Source: Armatimonadota bacterium (GTDB lineage: Bacteria > Armatimonadota > Fimbriimonadia > Fimbriimonadales > Fimbriimonadaceae). Taken from it: a stretch of DNA of 10,832 nucleotides. Numbering within the stretch: position 1 is the first letter of the stretch; each line of letters begins with the position of its first letter. The notes under the pieces are model-generated. The model ran no database searches and was not told the origin of the DNA. It was given only the letters and a program-made list of their open reading frames with translations. The stretch is from NCBI GenBank assembly GCA_023423495.1, contig JAFAFM010000037.1:1-10832 (forward strand), given 5' to 3'. Position numbers and translations under genes: made by a program. Positions 1-6,742 of this stretch are shown piece after piece.

Positions 1-254
1 TTACTGAGAAGCTCGATGAAAAGGGACGCATGCTCGTTGGAAAGCTATCCCAGCATGGGTACGATGCCGAGTACACCATCAAGGAAGGACAAGCCAATAA
101 GGTCATTGCCGAACACATGAGAGCCACCCAAGCCGAATTGCTCGTGATGGGAGCTCAGGGTCATGGGTTCATCGAACGCCTCTTCGTGGGTAGCGTCTCC
201 TTCCACCAGTTAGTCGCTGAACCCTACTCCGTCTTTATCCTCAGAGATCAGTAG
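1..254 (+). CDS. Universal stress protein (UspA family), C-terminal part
   Basis: The left window edge cuts this gene. The open frame runs from base 3 to the TAG at 252-254 and gives 83 visible residues; the family is usually about 140-150, so roughly the first 60 are missing. The ATP-binding signature of ATP-type UspA proteins, G-x2-G-x9-G-S, is intact at bases 150-194 (GAQG, nine residues, then GS). It is followed by the usual final strand (YSVFILRDQ). Family knowledge: these are cytoplasmic alpha/beta proteins, often dimeric, that bind ATP and support survival under stress; the exact biochemical role of this copy cannot be told. The downstream GTG start lies one base after the stop codon, so the next gene may be read by translational coupling, although the two products act in different compartments. 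The internal ATG at base 30 is not the true start, because the frame stays open and homologous upstream of it. Confidence 0.9.
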   Translation, partial: TEKLDEKGRMLVGKLSQHGYDAEYTIKEGQANKVIAEHMRATQAELLVMGAQGHGFIERLFVGSVSFHQLVAEPYSVFILRDQ

Positions 255-255
255 A

Positions 256-1407
256 GTGCGTTCGATTTGTTGGACGGTTTTCGCTGGAATGGCCGTGCTT
301 TCCGGATTGTCCGCTGAGCAGCGAAAAGTAACATTCAGCGAGGATGTCCGACCAATTCTAAAGGCGAAATGCATCCAATGTCACCGACCGGGCGGCATGG
401 GTCCGTTTGCGCTCTCCACATACGCAGAGGCAAGGCGTCACAGCGTTCTTCTCCGACAAGTCGCCCTAACCGCCCAGATGCCTCCAATCGATGCCAAATC
501 CGAAGTGGGAAAGCTCTCTGATATCACACCTCTCACGCCGGACGAGTTAAGAAAAATTCAGGAATGGATTCGAGAGGGGATGCCCGAAGGAAACAAGCAG
601 CCTGCTATCCCGAATCCTGCTCCCACATTTCCAAGGGGCTACAAAGAGGTGCGAGCGGGCAAGGGTTTTGAGATACCGGTCGAAGGGCAACTCACACGCG
701 CCGTTTTTCCTGTCCCACGACCGGCCGGGCTTGATTCCATCACTGGGTTTGCCTTTGTCCCCGAAGCGCCAAAGGCCGTTCGCCAGGTGACGCTCGCGAT
801 TCAGAGGCAAGGAGATGAACCGCCCTTCCAAGGCTCCGCCATCCTGCCCGGCTCGACTGTCATCGCTTGGAGCGATGGCCATAACACTTTTCGTGCTTCA
901 GGGGCGGAGATCCGTTTGGGAGCCGAGGACAAATTGTGGGCGCAAGTACTCGCAATTCCGGTCGGCAAAGTCGAACCAGCGTCTGGCGCGTTTCGTTTTC
1001 ACTCTAACCGGGCTGCTAATGAGCTCAAGTCTCGTTCGCTCGGTACGAAAGATTTCCTCGTACAGGCAGAGAAGCAACAGGTGCTCCAGGCGGTGTGGAC
1101 GTTGGACCGAGACATCGACTTGTACGCGGTTCTCCCCGAAGCGCGATTCACCACCGATAGCGTGCGGCTGTCCGCAAATGGCAAGACGATTTTGCTCGTC
1201 CACACTTGGAATCCGGTGTGGCCCGGAGCCTATAACTTTAGTCAGCCCATAAAGCTCACCAAAGGCACAACGCTTGTTTACGAATCAACCGTAGTGAATA
1301 CTAAACACGGTCACGCCGCTGAAGATCAGCAAACCCAGCCAGTAAAATTCGGACCTGGCGATACGGACGAGGTCTTTTGGTGTCACCTCTTGTTTGCGGA
1401 AAGGTGA
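256..1407 (+). CDS. Exported CxxCH cytochrome c-like protein with copper type II monooxygenase-like C-terminal domain
   Basis: The 383-residue protein starts at GTG 256. Residues 1-20 form a signal peptide (hydrophobic core, then LSA before EQ), so it acts outside the cytoplasmic membrane. Residues 25-115 match the cytochrome domain common in Planctomycetes and Acidobacteria: CIQCH at 39-43 binds haem c, GPFALSTYAEA follows, and M75 in MPP is the likely sixth ligand. Residues about 275-382 resemble the second half of the peptidylglycine/dopamine-type copper monooxygenase fold (YNFSQPIKLTKGT, a VNT turn, then the final DEV). The copper ligands are gone: the usual HMH-like motif reads PEARFTT (294-300) and the usual DEM reads DEV (371-373). 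Haem binding is therefore likely and copper chemistry unlikely. The redoxin gene starts 4 bases downstream. In many relatives, as I recall, redoxin, cytochrome and monooxygenase domains are fused in one chain, which supports a joint redox role. The substrate is unknown. Confidence 0.8.
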   Translation: MRSICWTVFAGMAVLSGLSAEQRKVTFSEDVRPILKAKCIQCHRPGGMGPFALSTYAEARRHSVLLRQVALTAQMPPIDAKSEVGKLSDITPLTPDELRKIQEWIREGMPEGNKQPAIPNPAPTFPRGYKEVRAGKGFEIPVEGQLTRAVFPVPRPAGLDSITGFAFVPEAPKAVRQVTLAIQRQGDEPPFQGSAILPGSTVIAWSDGHNTFRASGAEIRLGAEDKLWAQVLAIPVGKVEPASGAFRFHSNRAANELKSRSLGTKDFLVQAEKQQVLQAVWTLDRDIDLYAVLPEARFTTDSVRLSANGKTILLVHTWNPVWPGAYNFSQPIKLTKGTTLVYESTVVNTKHGHAAEDQQTQPVKFGPGDTDEVFWCHLLFAER

Positions 1408-1411
1408 ATTG

Positions 1412-1966
1412 ATGATAGGTGTAATCGCAGGCGTCGTACTCGGTTTTCAGGCATTCCCAAAGCCGATGCCGCCCATCCAAATGCTGGATGCAACTGGGAT
1501 CAGTCGGACGGTGCCGGCGAAGTCCCCCGCAACCGTGCTCGTCTTTGTGGGCAGAGAGTGCCCGATCGCCAATCGGATGGCGCCAGAACTTGGGCGAATC
1601 GTTTCGACATATAAAACCAAATCGGTATCTTTCTTCTTCGTGTATGCAGATCCGGGACAAACGAATCGCCAAATCGCTCAGCACATCAAGGATTTCAAGC
1701 TCGGCGCGCCGGGAATCTACGATTCGCAACATCGTCTAGTGAAGGCGGTCGGGGCCACGGTCACTCCTCAGGCGGCAATTCTGTCGCCGCAAGGCAAGCT
1801 TTTGTATCGCGGAAGGATCAACGACCTTTTCTTGGAGCATGGTCGGGTTCGAAAGACGCCAAAGAATGAAGACCTTAAGCGGGCGTTGGACGAGATTTTG
1901 GCGGGCAAGCCAATTAGCGTTAAAGAAACACCAGCCTTAGGATGCAGCATTCCCCCGCTCGGCTAA
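1412..1966 (+). CDS. Thioredoxin-fold redoxin (AhpC/TSA-like), membrane-anchored or exported
   Basis: I chose ATG 1412 (184 residues) because an AGGTG site at 1402-1406 sits 5 bases upstream and the start lies 4 bases after the previous stop. A TTG at 1394 would add six residues (MRKGEL), bringing a positive charge to the signal, and cannot be excluded. Residues 1-14 are hydrophobic and suggest export or anchoring. The thioredoxin fold shows as a strand (ATVLVFVG, 40-47), the active-site segment ECPIANRMAPEL with C50, and a cis-proline loop TVTPQ (P119). The usual CxxC is reduced to one cysteine at this site. A second cysteine lies in the tail motif ETPALGCSI (C178), which I recall as typical of this redoxin subfamily and which may act as resolving cysteine. 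Co-transcription with the upstream haem protein suggests an extracytoplasmic thiol or peroxide redox function. The actual substrate is not evident. Confidence 0.82.
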   Translation: MIGVIAGVVLGFQAFPKPMPPIQMLDATGISRTVPAKSPATVLVFVGRECPIANRMAPELGRIVSTYKTKSVSFFFVYADPGQTNRQIAQHIKDFKLGAPGIYDSQHRLVKAVGATVTPQAAILSPQGKLLYRGRINDLFLEHGRVRKTPKNEDLKRALDEILAGKPISVKETPALGCSIPPLG

Positions 1967-1967
1967 T

Positions 1968-1983
1968 GTAAAAGTGGTTTTAC
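1968..1983. repeat. Short inverted repeat after the redoxin gene
   Basis: GTAAAA (1968-1973) and TTTTAC (1978-1983) form a perfect 6-bp stem around the loop GTGG, one base after the redoxin stop codon. The stem is AT-rich and has no following T-run, so it is a poor intrinsic terminator. It could be an operator in the 48-base gap before the DUF853 gene, or chance. The same gap holds GATAAG twice (1996-2001 and 2008-2013). The overlapping hexamer TAAGAT at 1998-2003 is a possible weak -10. Confidence 0.25.
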
Positions 1984-2014
1984 TCGCCATCGTGGGATAA
2001 GATTCCCGATAAGC

Positions 2015-3541
2015 ATGGGCGAAACAACCTCGGACAAAATCTTTGTTGGCAAGGGCGATAAAGACGTTTATCTTCTGCCGAAGTACGGAAACCGGCATGG
2101 ACTCATCGCCGGGGCGACTGGAACCGGAAAGACCGTCACGCTGCAAATCCTGACCGAAGGATTCAGCAGCCTGGGCATCCCCGTGTTCTTAGCCGACGTG
2201 AAGGGCGATTTGGCGGGTCTGGCCATGCCCGGCGGGGGCAAATCCTTTTTGGAAGAGAGGGCCCAGCAGATCGGTCTCAACAACTATTCGTACAAGAGCT
2301 CGCCCGTTGTGTTTTGGGACATCTACGGGAAGCAAGGTCACCCCATCCGGTCGACCATAACGGAGATCGGACCCCTAATGCTCTCGAGAATGATGAACCT
2401 GAACGACGTTCAGGAAGGCGTTCTCAACATTGCGTTCCGGGTTGCCGATGAGCAAGGTTTGCTCCTCCTCGACCTCAAGGACCTGCGGGCTATCCTCGCG
2501 GAAATTTCAGAGCATGCCGACGAACTCCAACGCGAGTACGGAAACGTGAGTCCGGCTTCGGTGGGCGCAATCCAACGCAGCCTCCTTGTGCTAGAGGAGC
2601 AGGGCGCGAACAGCTTTTTCGGGGAACCCGCTCTGGATATCCGCGATTTTATGCGCACGGGCTTGGATGGTCGTGGCCTCGTGAATATCCTAGCTGCAGA
2701 CCAGTTGATGCAGAGCCCGCGTCTTTACGCGACATTTCTGCTCTGGCTCTTGAGCGAGCTGTTTGAAGACCTGCCTGAAGTCGGGGATTTGGATAAGCCC
2801 AAACTGGTCTTCTTCTTCGATGAGGCCCACCTGCTGTTCAATGACGCCCCGGCCTCGCTCATCGAGAAGATCGAGCAGGTGGTGCGACTCGTGCGGTCGA
2901 AGGGCGTTGGGGTCTTCTTCGTTACCCAGAATCCGATAGACATTCCCAATACTGTCCTCGGGCAATTGGGGAATCGATTCCAGCATGCCTTGCGAGCCTT
3001 CACCCCTCGGGATCAGAAAGCAGTAGATTCAGCCGCAGAAACATTCCGACCGAACGAGAGTTTCAAGACGGAAGAAGCAATCACGCAGCTAGGAGTCGGT
3101 GAAGCGCTGGTTTCGGTTTTGGAGGATAAAGGTATTCCCTCGATCGTCGAGCGTACTTTTATCCGGCCTCCGGACTCCCGGTTGGGAGTGCTCACCCCCG
3201 AGGAGCGCCAGCAGGTCATCTTCTCTAGTCCATTGCGTGGAAGGTACGACACGCCATCGGACCGAGAGTCTGCCTACGAAATTTTAAAACGCAAAGCCGA
3301 CGAGGCCACGAAGCAAGCGGAAGAGCAAGAGCGGATCGCGCAGGAGCAGAAAGCAGCTGCTCAGCAGGACAAAGAGCGGCTCGCCCAGGAGAAGGCGGCC
3401 GCGCGAACGTCCGGAGGTTCCAGGCGCAGCGATTCGATGTTCGAAGCATTAGGTAAATCCGTACTTCGCACAGCGGGCTCGACCGTAACCCGATCCATCA
3501 TCCGCGGCGTCTTGGGCGGAATTTTTAAAGGGCGAAGATAG
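2015..3541 (+). CDS. HerA-like P-loop ATPase of the DUF853 (YjgR) family
   Basis: The 508-residue protein is recognisable along its whole length as the bacterial DUF853 family, the relatives of E. coli YjgR. Walker A is GATGTGKT at 33-40. The segment [14 protein letters not shown] (57-70) is typical of the family. Walker B is [10 protein letters not shown] at 263-272, followed by the sensor-like strand GVFFVTQNP (299-307) and an arginine-containing region near [15 protein letters not shown] (320-334). Residues about 415-465 are Lys/Glu/Ala/Gln-rich and predict a coiled coil. The end ([17 protein letters not shown]) is basic and glycine-rich, as in other members. Family knowledge: these are FtsK/HerA superfamily ATPases thought to form hexameric rings, with no firmly established cellular role. 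No Shine-Dalgarno site is visible before ATG 2015. The protein is cytoplasmic, with no transmembrane segment. The stop codon sits in the loop of the downstream hairpin. Confidence 0.92.
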   Translation: MGETTSDKIFVGKGDKDVYLLPKYGNRHGLIAGATGTGKTVTLQILTEGFSSLGIPVFLADVKGDLAGLAMPGGGKSFLEERAQQIGLNNYSYKSSPVVFWDIYGKQGHPIRSTITEIGPLMLSRMMNLNDVQEGVLNIAFRVADEQGLLLLDLKDLRAILAEISEHADELQREYGNVSPASVGAIQRSLLVLEEQGANSFFGEPALDIRDFMRTGLDGRGLVNILAADQLMQSPRLYATFLLWLLSELFEDLPEVGDLDKPKLVFFFDEAHLLFNDAPASLIEKIEQVVRLVRSKGVGVFFVTQNPIDIPNTVLGQLGNRFQHALRAFTPRDQKAVDSAAETFRPNESFKTEEAITQLGVGEALVSVLEDKGIPSIVERTFIRPPDSRLGVLTPEERQQVIFSSPLRGRYDTPSDRESAYEILKRKADEATKQAEEQERIAQEQKAAAQQDKERLAQEKAAARTSGGSRRSDSMFEALGKSVLRTAGSTVTRSIIRGVLGGIFKGRR

Positions 3542-3554
3542 TCTTTCGCCCTTT
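3527..3554. terminator. Hairpin between convergent genes, probable bidirectional terminator
   Basis: AAAGGGCGAA (3527-3536) and TTCGCCCTTT (3545-3554) are perfect complements. They give a 10-bp stem with an 8-base loop that contains the TAG stop of the DUF853 gene (3539-3541). The stem lies between two genes that end tail-to-tail, as expected for a shared transcription stop. The T-run is short on the plus side (TTT) and is TTTAAAAATT on the minus side, so termination strength is uncertain. Confidence 0.6.
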
Positions 3555-3558
3555 CGAG

Positions 3559-3765
3559 TTACTCGGTCCTGGGTTCGTTGGTGGCCGAACCGATCATTCC
3601 CTCGATTCGATCGCCAATTCCGCCCGGTAGTCGGTCGGTGATGCCTGAAGAAGCTAGCCACCCAGGAATTTGCGACAAGTTCTCCTGAACGAAGTTTACG
3701 ACTCGCTCCGCAGTTGAGCGGTCGAGCCCAACCTTGTCCGTCAAACCATTGATGAATTGTTCCAT
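3559..3765 (-). CDS. Small uncharacterised protein, 68 residues
   Basis: I do not recognise this protein with confidence. It is accepted as real because ATG 3765 is preceded by a perfect GAGGAGG ribosome-binding site five bases upstream, the reading frame fills the space between a terminator-like hairpin and a divergent promoter region, and the composition is protein-like. Residues 1-35 look like two amphipathic helices (EQFINGLTDKVGL, then AERVVNFVQENLSQI). Residues 36-60 are Gly/Pro-rich with a repeated feel (GWLASSGITDRLPGG, GIGDRIEGMIG). The pattern of a short helix, Gly-Leu-Asp turn and Val-rich helix recalls small domains such as DUF2267 or DUF2780, but this is only a resemblance. It has no signal peptide, transmembrane segment or cysteine. 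It is divergently transcribed from the GH172 gene across an 89-base gap. Confidence 0.72.
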   Translation of the reverse strand: MEQFINGLTDKVGLDRSTAERVVNFVQENLSQIPGWLASSGITDRLPGGIGDRIEGMIGSATNEPRTE

Positions 3766-3770
3766 TGATT

Positions 3771-3777
3771 CCTCCTC
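3771..3777 (-). promoter_or_regulatory. Strong Shine-Dalgarno site of the small gene
   Basis: CCTCCTC on the plus strand reads GAGGAGG on the minus strand, five bases (AATCA) before ATG 3765. It is the best ribosome-binding site in the window and shows that the organism does use Shine-Dalgarno initiation. Confidence 0.85.
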
Positions 3778-3854
3778 TTGGATTGACGATTGATCGCTCG
3801 ACTAGCGACCGAGTCGCGAAGGATTTCCGCGAGTTCATGTTGAATATGTTTTGC
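3778..3854. promoter_or_regulatory. Divergent promoter region with overlapping short inverted repeats
   Basis: This gap must hold the promoters of both the small minus-strand gene and the GH172 gene. It contains a direct repeat GATTGA at 3781-3786 and 3788-3793. It also has three overlapping inverted repeats: TCGCT/AGCGA (3794-3798, 3804-3808), CGACT/AGTCG (3799-3803, 3812-3816) and TCGCG/CGCGA (3814-3818, 3828-3832). The density of small palindromic units suggests operator sites or alternative RNA folds, but each stem is only 5 bp. No convincing paired -35/-10 was found. TATGTT at 3845-3850 is a possible -10 for the plus strand. Confidence 0.35.
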
Positions 3855-5492
3855 ATGAAGGTATGGACTTCAGCATTTGCTTTGCTCTTTGCCGTGGGGG
3901 CAAGTGCACAATCCGGCTCCCTTGCAGACTTGGCCAAGCCCCAACCGGGAACAAGCAAGCGGGCTACGTCCACATTTCGCGAGGGCCGAACCGGACAATA
4001 CGACTCCAAAGCGTTTCCGAAAGGAGATGACCAGGAGAAAAGCAATTGGGATAATTTCCGAGTTGCACCTGGCCAAGTCCATACCCTGATGGAAGTGAAG
4101 GGGCCCGGTGTGATCACACATATCTGGATGACGTTTCTCGCACCCGGGCCGCAGAATTGGGCTCCCCAGGGATCAGCGAACCACCAAGAAATGCTGTTGA
4201 GGATCTACTGGGATGGTGATATCAAGCCTGCCGTAGAGGCGCCGGTCGGGGATTTCTTCGCAAACGCGTTTGGCAAGCGCACAACCGTTTTGAGCATCCC
4301 GGTCGTGGTGGAAGATGCCGACTCCTACAACTGCTTCTGGCACATGCCATTTCGCAAATCGGCCCGAGTGGAGATAGTCAACCAGAGCAAGAAAAACATT
4401 AACCTGCTCTATTACAACATAGATTGGATTCAAAAGCCGGTTCCGACCGACGCGCCGTACTTCCACGCCCAGTACCGGCAGGAATATCCAGTTCAAAACG
4501 GAAAAGACTACGTTGTTTTGGACACGAAGGGAAAGGGCCACTACGTAGGCACGGTTCTCTCCGTCCGGACCCGAAGTCCATCCTGGTTCGGAGAGGGCGA
4601 CGAGAAGATCTACATCGATGGCGAGCCGAATCCGAGCATCTGGGGCACGGGTACAGAAGATTACTTCTTGAGCGCATGGGGACTGCAAAAAACGCTCACT
4701 CCCTATTTCGGCACCAGCTACTTCGACCAATGGGGAATTGTGGGCGGTCACACCAGCGCCTATCGATGGCATATCACCGATCCAATCGTGTTCCAGAAAG
4801 GCATAAGGGTTGCTTTCGAGCATTGGGGCTGGATCTCTCCGGATGAAAACAAGGACAACAAAAGCATGAGTTGGAATGAGCGCGAGGACGACTACTCCAG
4901 CGTGGCTTTTTGGTACCAAACAGGCAAGTCCACATTTAACGAGCGGTCCCCAGAAAATCGGACACTTCCAAGTTTGGAGAGAGTGGTCGCCTATGCGAGG
5001 ACGCTATATTCCACGAAAGGCGGTACAGCTAACCCGCAATCCTTGGATCTTTATGATGAACCCCAGATGCTATTCCGCCCCGCGGAACCCGGCGCCTGGA
5101 TTTCAATCCCATTCAGGATCGAGCAAAAGGAGCCGTTGCGGCTAGTGCTGAATATGACGACTTCGTACGATTTCGGCCGGTACCAAGCGTCCTTGGCAAA
5201 GGTGGAACCTGGCAGGCAACCGGAAGAGTTACTTGGTCAGGCGGTGAAGGTAGGTCCCGTTCTGGACTTCTATAGCAAAGAAATCCTCAACCGCGAATTT
5301 CATCTTCTGGACTTTTGGCCGGAGGCGGGCGAGTATGTCCTGTTCCTCCAAGCGACCGGAAAGAATCCGGCTTCAGAGGGAAATCTGCTTGGGATTGAGT
5401 CTGTCCGCCTGAGGGAACGGCGCCCGCGAGTGAAGCAGATGGGCCACGACCGTGCAAAAGATTGGCGGAAATCTCCGAGCGTTTACGGCTAA
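3855..5492 (+). CDS. Secreted DUF2961 protein, glycoside hydrolase family GH172
   Basis: I chose ATG 3855 (545 residues) because it begins a clean signal peptide, a lysine at position 2, then a hydrophobic core ending ASA-QS at about 19. ATGs at 3837 and 3846 are in frame and possible; the frame opens as far as TTG 3765, but that start would overlap the divergent gene. Residues about 60-400 carry the DUF2961 hallmarks: GPGVITHIWMTF (83-94), VGDFFANAFG (131-140), FWHMPFRKSA (161-170), SPSWFGEGDE (241-250) and GTGTEDYF (264-271). Family knowledge: GH172 includes difructose-anhydride and alpha-D-arabinofuranoside or fructofuranoside-acting enzymes. From memory, the catalytic pair in the Bifidobacterium enzyme is Glu270/Glu291. 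E247 and E268 here keep the same 21-residue spacing, so activity is likely. Residues about 410-530 look like a second beta domain. The sugar substrate cannot be read from sequence. The last four bases overlap the convergent channel gene. Confidence 0.87.
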   Translation: MKVWTSAFALLFAVGASAQSGSLADLAKPQPGTSKRATSTFREGRTGQYDSKAFPKGDDQEKSNWDNFRVAPGQVHTLMEVKGPGVITHIWMTFLAPGPQNWAPQGSANHQEMLLRIYWDGDIKPAVEAPVGDFFANAFGKRTTVLSIPVVVEDADSYNCFWHMPFRKSARVEIVNQSKKNINLLYYNIDWIQKPVPTDAPYFHAQYRQEYPVQNGKDYVVLDTKGKGHYVGTVLSVRTRSPSWFGEGDEKIYIDGEPNPSIWGTGTEDYFLSAWGLQKTLTPYFGTSYFDQWGIVGGHTSAYRWHITDPIVFQKGIRVAFEHWGWISPDENKDNKSMSWNEREDDYSSVAFWYQTGKSTFNERSPENRTLPSLERVVAYARTLYSTKGGTANPQSLDLYDEPQMLFRPAEPGAWISIPFRIEQKEPLRLVLNMTTSYDFGRYQASLAKVEPGRQPEELLGQAVKVGPVLDFYSKEILNREFHLLDFWPEAGEYVLFLQATGKNPASEGNLLGIESVRLRERRPRVKQMGHDRAKDWRKSPSVYG

Positions 5493-6517
5493 ACCAACTG
5501 ACTGTCGTCAAAGGCGATAATCACGTCGCCCTCTTCAAGGTGACGGTCTTTTGAAGCTCTAAACGGCAGGGTTTTCCCTTCTTTGGTGTGGACGCCAAGC
5601 ACCAGCTTATCGTGAAGCATGACCAATTCTCCCGGCGTCTTCCCATAGTCCTGAGGGGCGACGACCACGTCGATGATGTCAGCTCCGCGCCCGTGCTCGA
5701 ACAGTTCTTCGAGTAGTTCGGTGGAGAAGGGTGAATGCGTAGCAGATGCTAATAGTCGGCCGCTGCTGACCGAAGGGGCGATCACCGTGTCGGCTCCGGT
5801 GCGGCGGATCAATTTCAAATTCTCATCTTCTCTGGCAGCCGCCCGAATCTTGATTCCGGGCGCCATGTCCTTAATGGTAAGGCAAATCAACACGCATGCT
5901 TCATCGTTGTTCGGAAGGACCAACGCTTCGGAAGCCTTTTCAATGGCGGCGTCCTTCAAGACCTGTTCACTCGCTGCGTTTCCATGCAAAAAAGTGATGC
6001 CGAGTCGGCTGGCTTCTTCCTGACTTTCCGCATTTCGGTCAATCACCAATATTTGATCCACGGAAGTTCCTCGCTCGATAAGCTCTTTTGCTGCTGACTT
6101 CCCTTTAACCCCAAAGCCACAGATCACCACATGTCCATTCAAGGAACGCTTTAGCTTTTCCATTTCCATCTTCTCAATCGACCGCCGAAGGACGAATTCA
6201 TAGGCGGTGCTGACCAATACTAACCACACTCCAGCCCGTAGCGGAGTGATTCCGAAGGCCACAATCGCTCTTGCTTCGGGGGACACCGGCACGATGTCGC
6301 CGTAGCCCAAAGTGGTTACAGTGACTATCGCGAAATACAAGACGTCCATCGGCCCAATTGGCAGATTTCGGCTGTCTCCCAGTCCATCTCTTTCGATCCA
6401 GAGCATTAGCCAGCCGATGGCGATCAGCCCCAATACGATAAGGCCGCGATTGAGCAAGACGTGGAACGGGTTCTGAGAACCCAAGTACAACCGCCTTTTG
6501 TATCTTCCCGCGAGCAC
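5489..6517 (-). CDS. Two-transmembrane potassium channel with RCK (TrkA-N/TrkA-C) domains
   Basis: The 342-residue protein starts at GTG 6517; an in-frame TAA lies four codons upstream and no other start is possible. It has a first membrane helix (about 25-41), a pore helix and the potassium selectivity filter TTLGYGD (69-74 for TLGYGD). A second helix (about 86-109) ends in TAYEFVLRR, the usual exit into the cytoplasm. Residues 128-245 are a Rossmann-type TrkA-N domain with the nucleotide-binding motif GFGVKG (134-139) and an acidic residue (D150) at the end of the second strand. Residues about 265-342 match TrkA-C, which usually binds ligand or ions. Family knowledge: such channels (MthK/Kch-like) gate potassium flow in response to calcium, nucleotides or membrane state. 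The upstream sequence has no Shine-Dalgarno site, but TAACGT ends six bases before the GTG, so the mRNA may be leaderless. The tRNA gene is divergent. Confidence 0.93.
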   Translation of the reverse strand: MLAGRYKRRLYLGSQNPFHVLLNRGLIVLGLIAIGWLMLWIERDGLGDSRNLPIGPMDVLYFAIVTVTTLGYGDIVPVSPEARAIVAFGITPLRAGVWLVLVSTAYEFVLRRSIEKMEMEKLKRSLNGHVVICGFGVKGKSAAKELIERGTSVDQILVIDRNAESQEEASRLGITFLHGNAASEQVLKDAAIEKASEALVLPNNDEACVLICLTIKDMAPGIKIRAAAREDENLKLIRRTGADTVIAPSVSSGRLLASATHSPFSTELLEELFEHGRGADIIDVVVAPQDYGKTPGELVMLHDKLVLGVHTKEGKTLPFRASKDRHLEEGDVIIAFDDSQLV

Positions 6518-6523
6518 GGCTTT

Positions 6524-6529
6524 ACGTTA
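6524..6529 (-). promoter_or_regulatory. Possible leaderless -10 element of the channel gene
   Basis: On the minus strand TAACGT (TANNNT class) ends exactly six bases before GTG 6517, which would place the transcription start on the G of the start codon. Taken alone this is weak (three of six matches to TATAAT). It gains weight because the same spacing occurs before the genes at 10015 and 10530. Confidence 0.4.
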
Positions 6530-6566
6530 GCACAGGTCCAACGTCCACTTAGAAGGGCACGTCCGG

Positions 6567-6572
6567 TATAAT
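6567..6572 (+). promoter_or_regulatory. -10 element of the tRNA-Ala promoter
   Basis: A perfect TATAAT lies 17 bases before the mature tRNA 5' end and predicts a transcript start near 6579 with an 11-base leader. The -35 region at the right distance (TCCACT, 6544-6549) matches TTGACA poorly. Confidence 0.6.
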
Positions 6573-6589
6573 CTTAGTTCTTCCAATGT

Positions 6590-6665
6590 GGGGGCATAGC
6601 TCAGCTGGGAGAGCATCTGCTTTGCAAGCAGAGGGTCAGGGGTTCGAATCCCCTTGCCTCCACCA
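6590..6665 (+). tRNA. tRNA-Ala (anticodon UGC)
   Basis: This 76-base cloverleaf has the CCA end encoded at 6663-6665. The acceptor stem GGGGGCA pairs with TGCCTCC (6655-6661) with one G-T pair. The D arm carries AGCTCAGCTGGGAGAGC. The anticodon stem TCTGC/GCAGA encloses the loop TTTGCAA with anticodon TGC at 6623-6625, and the T arm is GGGTTCGAATCCC-like. The variable loop has the normal five bases and no intron is present. It decodes GCN alanine codons. It stands alone and is not visibly part of an rRNA operon. No clear intrinsic terminator follows in the 77 bases before the convergent Tricorn gene. Confidence 0.97.
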
Positions 6666-6742
6666 CTCGAATTCCTTAACCTCGCGGCATCGCCCCGACT
6701 CAGACTGCGGTAAGGCAATCCAAACCGAGGGAAAAGCTGAAC

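Noticed and set aside
547..882. 111-residue minus-strand ORF
   Set aside because: It is antisense to the cytochrome gene and has no homology that I can see.
3765..3854. TTG 3765 as start of the GH172 gene
   Set aside because: It would bury the signal peptide 30 residues inside and overlap the start codon of the divergent small gene.
3449..4117. 222-residue minus-strand ORF
   Set aside because: It overlaps the DUF853 end, the small gene and the GH172 start in other frames, without a recognisable domain.
4173..4919. 248-residue minus-strand ORF
   Set aside because: It lies wholly antisense to the well-supported GH172 gene, has no recognisable domain, and is low in protein-like pattern.
6674..6715. 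CCTTA/TAAGG inverted repeat after the tRNA, considered as terminator
   Set aside because: The stem is 5 bp with a loop of more than 30 bases, extension needs bulges, and there is no T-run.
6527..6718. 63-residue minus-strand ORF containing GIRTPDPLLAKQMLSQLSYAP
   Set aside because: This is the antisense translation of the tRNA-Ala gene, a well-known spurious protein.
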